A stretch of DNA of 64,000 nt, from NCBI RefSeq assembly GCF_008727875.1, contig NZ_VTWS01000003.1:310001-374000 (forward strand), read 5' to 3'. This DNA comes from Larkinella humicola. GTDB lineage: Bacteria > Bacteroidota > Bacteroidia > Cytophagales > Spirosomataceae. Made by a program: the position numbers and the translations under genes. Positions 61,180 through 64,000 of this stretch are shown here, in pieces (positions within the stretch are counted from its first letter, which is position 1; each line of letters begins with the position of its first letter). The notes under the pieces were generated by a model. That model saw only the letters and a program-made list of their open reading frames with translations. It was not told the origin of the DNA and searched no databases.

Positions 61180-64000
61180 ATGCTTAACTCCTTTACTTCA
61201 CGTACCTGTGCTGCTTTGATATTGTCTGTATTCCTGTCACTGATCGGGTACGGGCAAGTGGGAATAAATATGGAAGACAAGGATTACATTAACTCCGTTA
61301 CCCCCGCTCCCAATCCCGCTGTTAGTTTTAAAGCTGCCACCAATTTAGTTTTCGACAAAGCCGGCAACCTGTATGTTGCGTGCCGGTATGGATTGGTCTA
61401 CCGGGTCAAAAGGGGTGAGACCAAGGCCACGGTTATTCTGGATATTCAGGAAGAAGTGGCGGGATACGGCGACCACGGCCTGCTTGGATTTACGCTGGAT
61501 CGCGACTTTTTGACCAACGGCCGGTTTTTTGTCTATTACACGGTCGATATGTACTGGTACGAAAATTTTGGAAAACCAGGTTATCAGGCCAATCAGTCTA
61601 CCGATAATATCGCCACCATCGGGCGACTGGTTCGGTATACCGTCAATCCCAATAACGAGTATAAGGCCGATCCGGCCAGCCGCAAAATTCTGATTGGCGA
61701 AACCCTGGAGGACGCGATTCCGGTCATTACCGCTTCGCACGCCGGCGGTGGGCTGACCACCGGAACCGATGGTAGTATTCTGTTGGGCACGGGTGATGCC
61801 GCCAGCTTTGTGGAGGTAGACATTGGGTGTAACAACACGACCTGGTATACACAGGCCATCGACAAAAAAATCATCAAAACCATTCCGTCGGACGGCTACG
61901 GCGGCTGCAACACCTATAGCCCGGACCGGCTTACGGAGAACATCGGGGCCTACCGTTCACAAGCCCTGTTTTCGCTTTGCGGTAAGATTCTACGCATTAA
62001 CCCGGAAAATGGAGAAGGGTACCCTTCGAACCCTTTCTACAAAGGTGCCGGTTCGGACCTGAAACTGGCCCAGAACCGGGTATACGCCCTTGGTTTCCGG
62101 CAGGCCTTCAAAATGTCGGTACGGCCTAATACGGGTAATCCGGATCCATCCAGCGGAAATCCGGGCGTTCTTTACGTCGGCGATGTGGGTTTTTCGTCTT
62201 GGGAAGAACTGAATGTGGTCACGGCACCGGGCCAGAATTTTGGCTGGCCCTACTACGAAGGCCAGGCCCAGGGTCGAATCGGTTACTGGAAAACGGAAGT
62301 TTTCAAACCAGCGAACCCCATCAAACCCCGAATTCAGTACCGGGAGAACAAGAACACGGAAATCATTCAGGGCAATACCGTTGTTAGCTCCGACAAACGG
62401 CCGCTCGAAGGAAACTGCATCATCGGTGGAGTCTGGCACGAAGGCGGAGGAAATTACCCGAAAGAATTTCAGGACACGTATTACTTTGCCGATTACGGAA
62501 CGGGCTGGATTGCGGGGGCCAAATTTGGGCATGACGAAAATCCGGAAGCGGGGAGCCTCTTTAAAATGGCCACGAAAATGACCGTCACGCCCTTCTCGGA
62601 ACGGATTGTGGGCATGGCGTTCAACCCCTACGACCGGAACATTTACTACGTTACGCTGGGCGAAAAATCGCTGGTTCGTCAGTTTGCCTTTACCACCAAC
62701 CAACCGCCAACTGCCGTCATCACCCAGGATAAATCGTTTGGCAACAGTCCGCTGGTTGTTAATTTCTCCGCCAATGACTCGTATGATCCTGAAGGAACGA
62801 ATCTGAGTTATGAATGGAATTTTGGCGATGGCAGTTCCAAAGACCTGACCAAAAACCCGCCGGCCAAAACCTTTACCTTCGGCGGCCAAAAGTCCTACAA
62901 CGTTTCGCTGAAAGTGACGGATGCGCAGGGAAAAAGCAATACCACGCAGACGGTTATTTCGCTTAACAACACGCCCCCAACCATTCAAACCACCAGTGTC
63001 GACGGCTACAACTCGGTTTCGCTGCCGCAAACGATCAACCTGAATGCGACGGCGACGGACAGCCAGACCCCGGCAGATCAGTTGAAATACCAGTGGAATG
63101 TGTATCTCTACCACAATGACCACCGGCACTCGGTGTCTATTTTCAACGGCCCAACCGGAACGGTTACCCTGACGGAAGGCGACTGTGACGGCGAAGCCAG
63201 CTATTGGTACGGCCTGGTTCTGGACGTTACCGACGGGGGTGGCCTCACAACGACCTACACCAAATACGTTTACCTGAACTGTTCGGGGCAACAGCAGTCC
63301 ATCACCTTTGATCCGATTGGCGACAAGGCTCCCACCGCACCGGCGTTCAGGCCCCCGGTTTCGGCCACTTCCGGTCTGCCCATTTCCCTGTATGTAGCCG
63401 ATGGCCCCGCCGTCATCGAAAATGGGCAGGTCCGGTTAACGGGCGGTATTGGCCGGGTAACGATCCGGGCCACCCAACACGGAAACGGTCAGTACAAATA
63501 CGCGCAGCCGGTCGAGCGGTCTTTTATGGTGACCAACAATGTCCCTTCAACGCCCGATACGCAGAACCCTTCGGCCCCCTCTGGTCTGGCTGTTTCCAAC
63601 ATCACCGCCACATCCCTGCAACTGAACTGGAACGCGTCTACGGATAATGTGGGCGTAACCGGCTATGATGTCTACCAGGGCGGTACAAAAATCAATACCA
63701 ACCTGGTCTCGGGTACTACGTTTGCCGTTACGGGACTGAGCCCCAGCACCGCTTACGCCTTCCATGTGGTAGCGCGGGATGCCGCATCAAACAGTTCAGG
63801 CAACAGCAACACCGCCAATGCAACCACCGCGGCCGCGCCGTCCGGCAACCAGCCTCCGGTGGTTCCCGGCACGCTTTCGCTCAATGCGGCCACGGTGAAT
63901 GTCCTTTATACGTCCAATGCGCTGCCAGCCTTTACCGATCCGGAAGGCGATGCGTTGACCCATTCGCTGGCGGGTTTACCCGGAACGTTGAATTTCAATG
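61180..64000 (+). CDS. Secreted PQQ-dependent sugar dehydrogenase-like protein with PKD and FnIII domains (3' end cut by window)
   Basis: The frame runs from ATG 61180 past the right edge (940 codons visible, no stop). A signal peptide covers about residues 1-24 (ALILSVFLSLIGYG). Residues about 55-510 are a soluble glucose/sorbosone dehydrogenase-type beta-propeller (GDHGLLGFTLD, ASHAGGGLTTG, LGFRQAFKMS, GDVGFSSWEELN and NFGWPYYEG). The catalytic base of sGDH would fall in the SHAGGG region; this is inference. A PKD domain follows (NSPLVVNFSANDSYDPEG, WNFGDGSSKD), then a fibronectin type III domain (SGLAVSNITATSLQLNWNAS, TGYDVYQGG). The end reads into another repeat (GTLSLNAATVNVL). A sorting domain is probably beyond the edge. 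Confidence 0.88.
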   Translation, partial: MLNSFTSRTCAALILSVFLSLIGYGQVGINMEDKDYINSVTPAPNPAVSFKAATNLVFDKAGNLYVACRYGLVYRVKRGETKATVILDIQEEVAGYGDHGLLGFTLDRDFLTNGRFFVYYTVDMYWYENFGKPGYQANQSTDNIATIGRLVRYTVNPNNEYKADPASRKILIGETLEDAIPVITASHAGGGLTTGTDGSILLGTGDAASFVEVDIGCNNTTWYTQAIDKKIIKTIPSDGYGGCNTYSPDRLTENIGAYRSQALFSLCGKILRINPENGEGYPSNPFYKGAGSDLKLAQNRVYALGFRQAFKMSVRPNTGNPDPSSGNPGVLYVGDVGFSSWEELNVVTAPGQNFGWPYYEGQAQGRIGYWKTEVFKPANPIKPRIQYRENKNTEIIQGNTVVSSDKRPLEGNCIIGGVWHEGGGNYPKEFQDTYYFADYGTGWIAGAKFGHDENPEAGSLFKMATKMTVTPFSERIVGMAFNPYDRNIYYVTLGEKSLVRQFAFTTNQPPTAVITQDKSFGNSPLVVNFSANDSYDPEGTNLSYEWNFGDGSSKDLTKNPPAKTFTFGGQKSYNVSLKVTDAQGKSNTTQTVISLNNTPPTIQTTSVDGYNSVSLPQTINLNATATDSQTPADQLKYQWNVYLYHNDHRHSVSIFNGPTGTVTLTEGDCDGEASYWYGLVLDVTDGGGLTTTYTKYVYLNCSGQQQSITFDPIGDKAPTAPAFRPPVSATSGLPISLYVADGPAVIENGQVRLTGGIGRVTIRATQHGNGQYKYAQPVERSFMVTNNVPSTPDTQNPSAPSGLAVSNITATSLQLNWNASTDNVGVTGYDVYQGGTKINTNLVSGTTFAVTGLSPSTAYAFHVVARDAASNSSGNSNTANATTAAAPSGNQPPVVPGTLSLNAATVNVLYTSNALPAFTDPEGDALTHSLAGLPGTLNFN

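Overview
The window reads as chromosomal DNA of a Bacteroidota bacterium, most likely order Cytophagales (Spirosoma/Larkinella-like). The signs are a SusC/SusD pair, a type IX secretion sorting domain, tandem CRTAC1 (FG-GAP/ASPIC) lipoproteins, a Bacteroidota-type SecA, and repeated promoter -7 boxes of the form TAnnTTTG in place of a classical -10. No insertion sequence, prophage or CRISPR array was seen. One tRNA gene, tRNA-Gln(UUG), is present. Both edges cut genes: secA on the left and a PQQ-type sugar dehydrogenase-like secreted protein on the right.

Layout. 1-5.0 kb: secA, a Uma2-family gene broken by an in-frame TAG, and a fabH-like ketoacyl-ACP synthase III. 5.1-11.8 kb (minus): an M1 peptidase, then a polytopic membrane protein coupled by ATGA overlap to a fused FAD/iron-sulfur (GlcD-GlcF type) dehydrogenase. 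12.3-25.4 kb (plus): SusC, SusD, two paralogous CRTAC1-type lipoproteins and a vanadium-dependent haloperoxidase lipoprotein, with no glycoside hydrolase. 25.4-28.3 kb: an ABC ATPase/permease pair, a TetR regulator and a GlsB/YeaQ membrane protein. 28.5-32.1 kb (minus): succinate dehydrogenase sdhCAB. 32.6-34.6 kb: fabD, tRNA-Gln and a single-domain response regulator. 34.6-41.4 kb (mostly minus): alpha-carbonic anhydrase, YdcF, prohibitin-like SPFH protein, DUF4886 hydrolase, a Panacea-domain antitoxin with an overlapping two-TM partner, and a class C beta-lactamase-fold hydrolase. 41.6-47.3 kb: coaX, Arc-like and SPFH genes, lysS, DUF2306, a GreA-like protein and a cold shock protein. 47.7-53.0 kb: pspC, a GT2 glycosyltransferase, ybaB, a T9SS cargo protein and ribBA. 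53.2-58.2 kb (plus): a COG4315 lipoprotein, an ECF sigma factor with a translationally overlapping membrane/beta-barrel partner, then a Rieske protein, a b561-like membrane protein and a YceI protein, which look like an envelope redox module. 58.4-60.8 kb (minus): NmrA-like oxidoreductase, AraC regulator and an isolated haem-copper oxidase subunit III.

Three things stand out. First is the SusCD-CRTAC1-CRTAC1-haloperoxidase locus, a candidate envelope system of unknown substrate. Second is the Panacea antitoxin/two-TM pair, a probable toxin-antitoxin module. Third is a set of long intergenic hairpins. Two of them (5.0 and 23.9 kb) are 31-nt near-copies differing at three positions, each compensated in the opposite arm, and two others share an 11-nt apex sequence. 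Several additional palindromic elements lie mainly between convergent genes.
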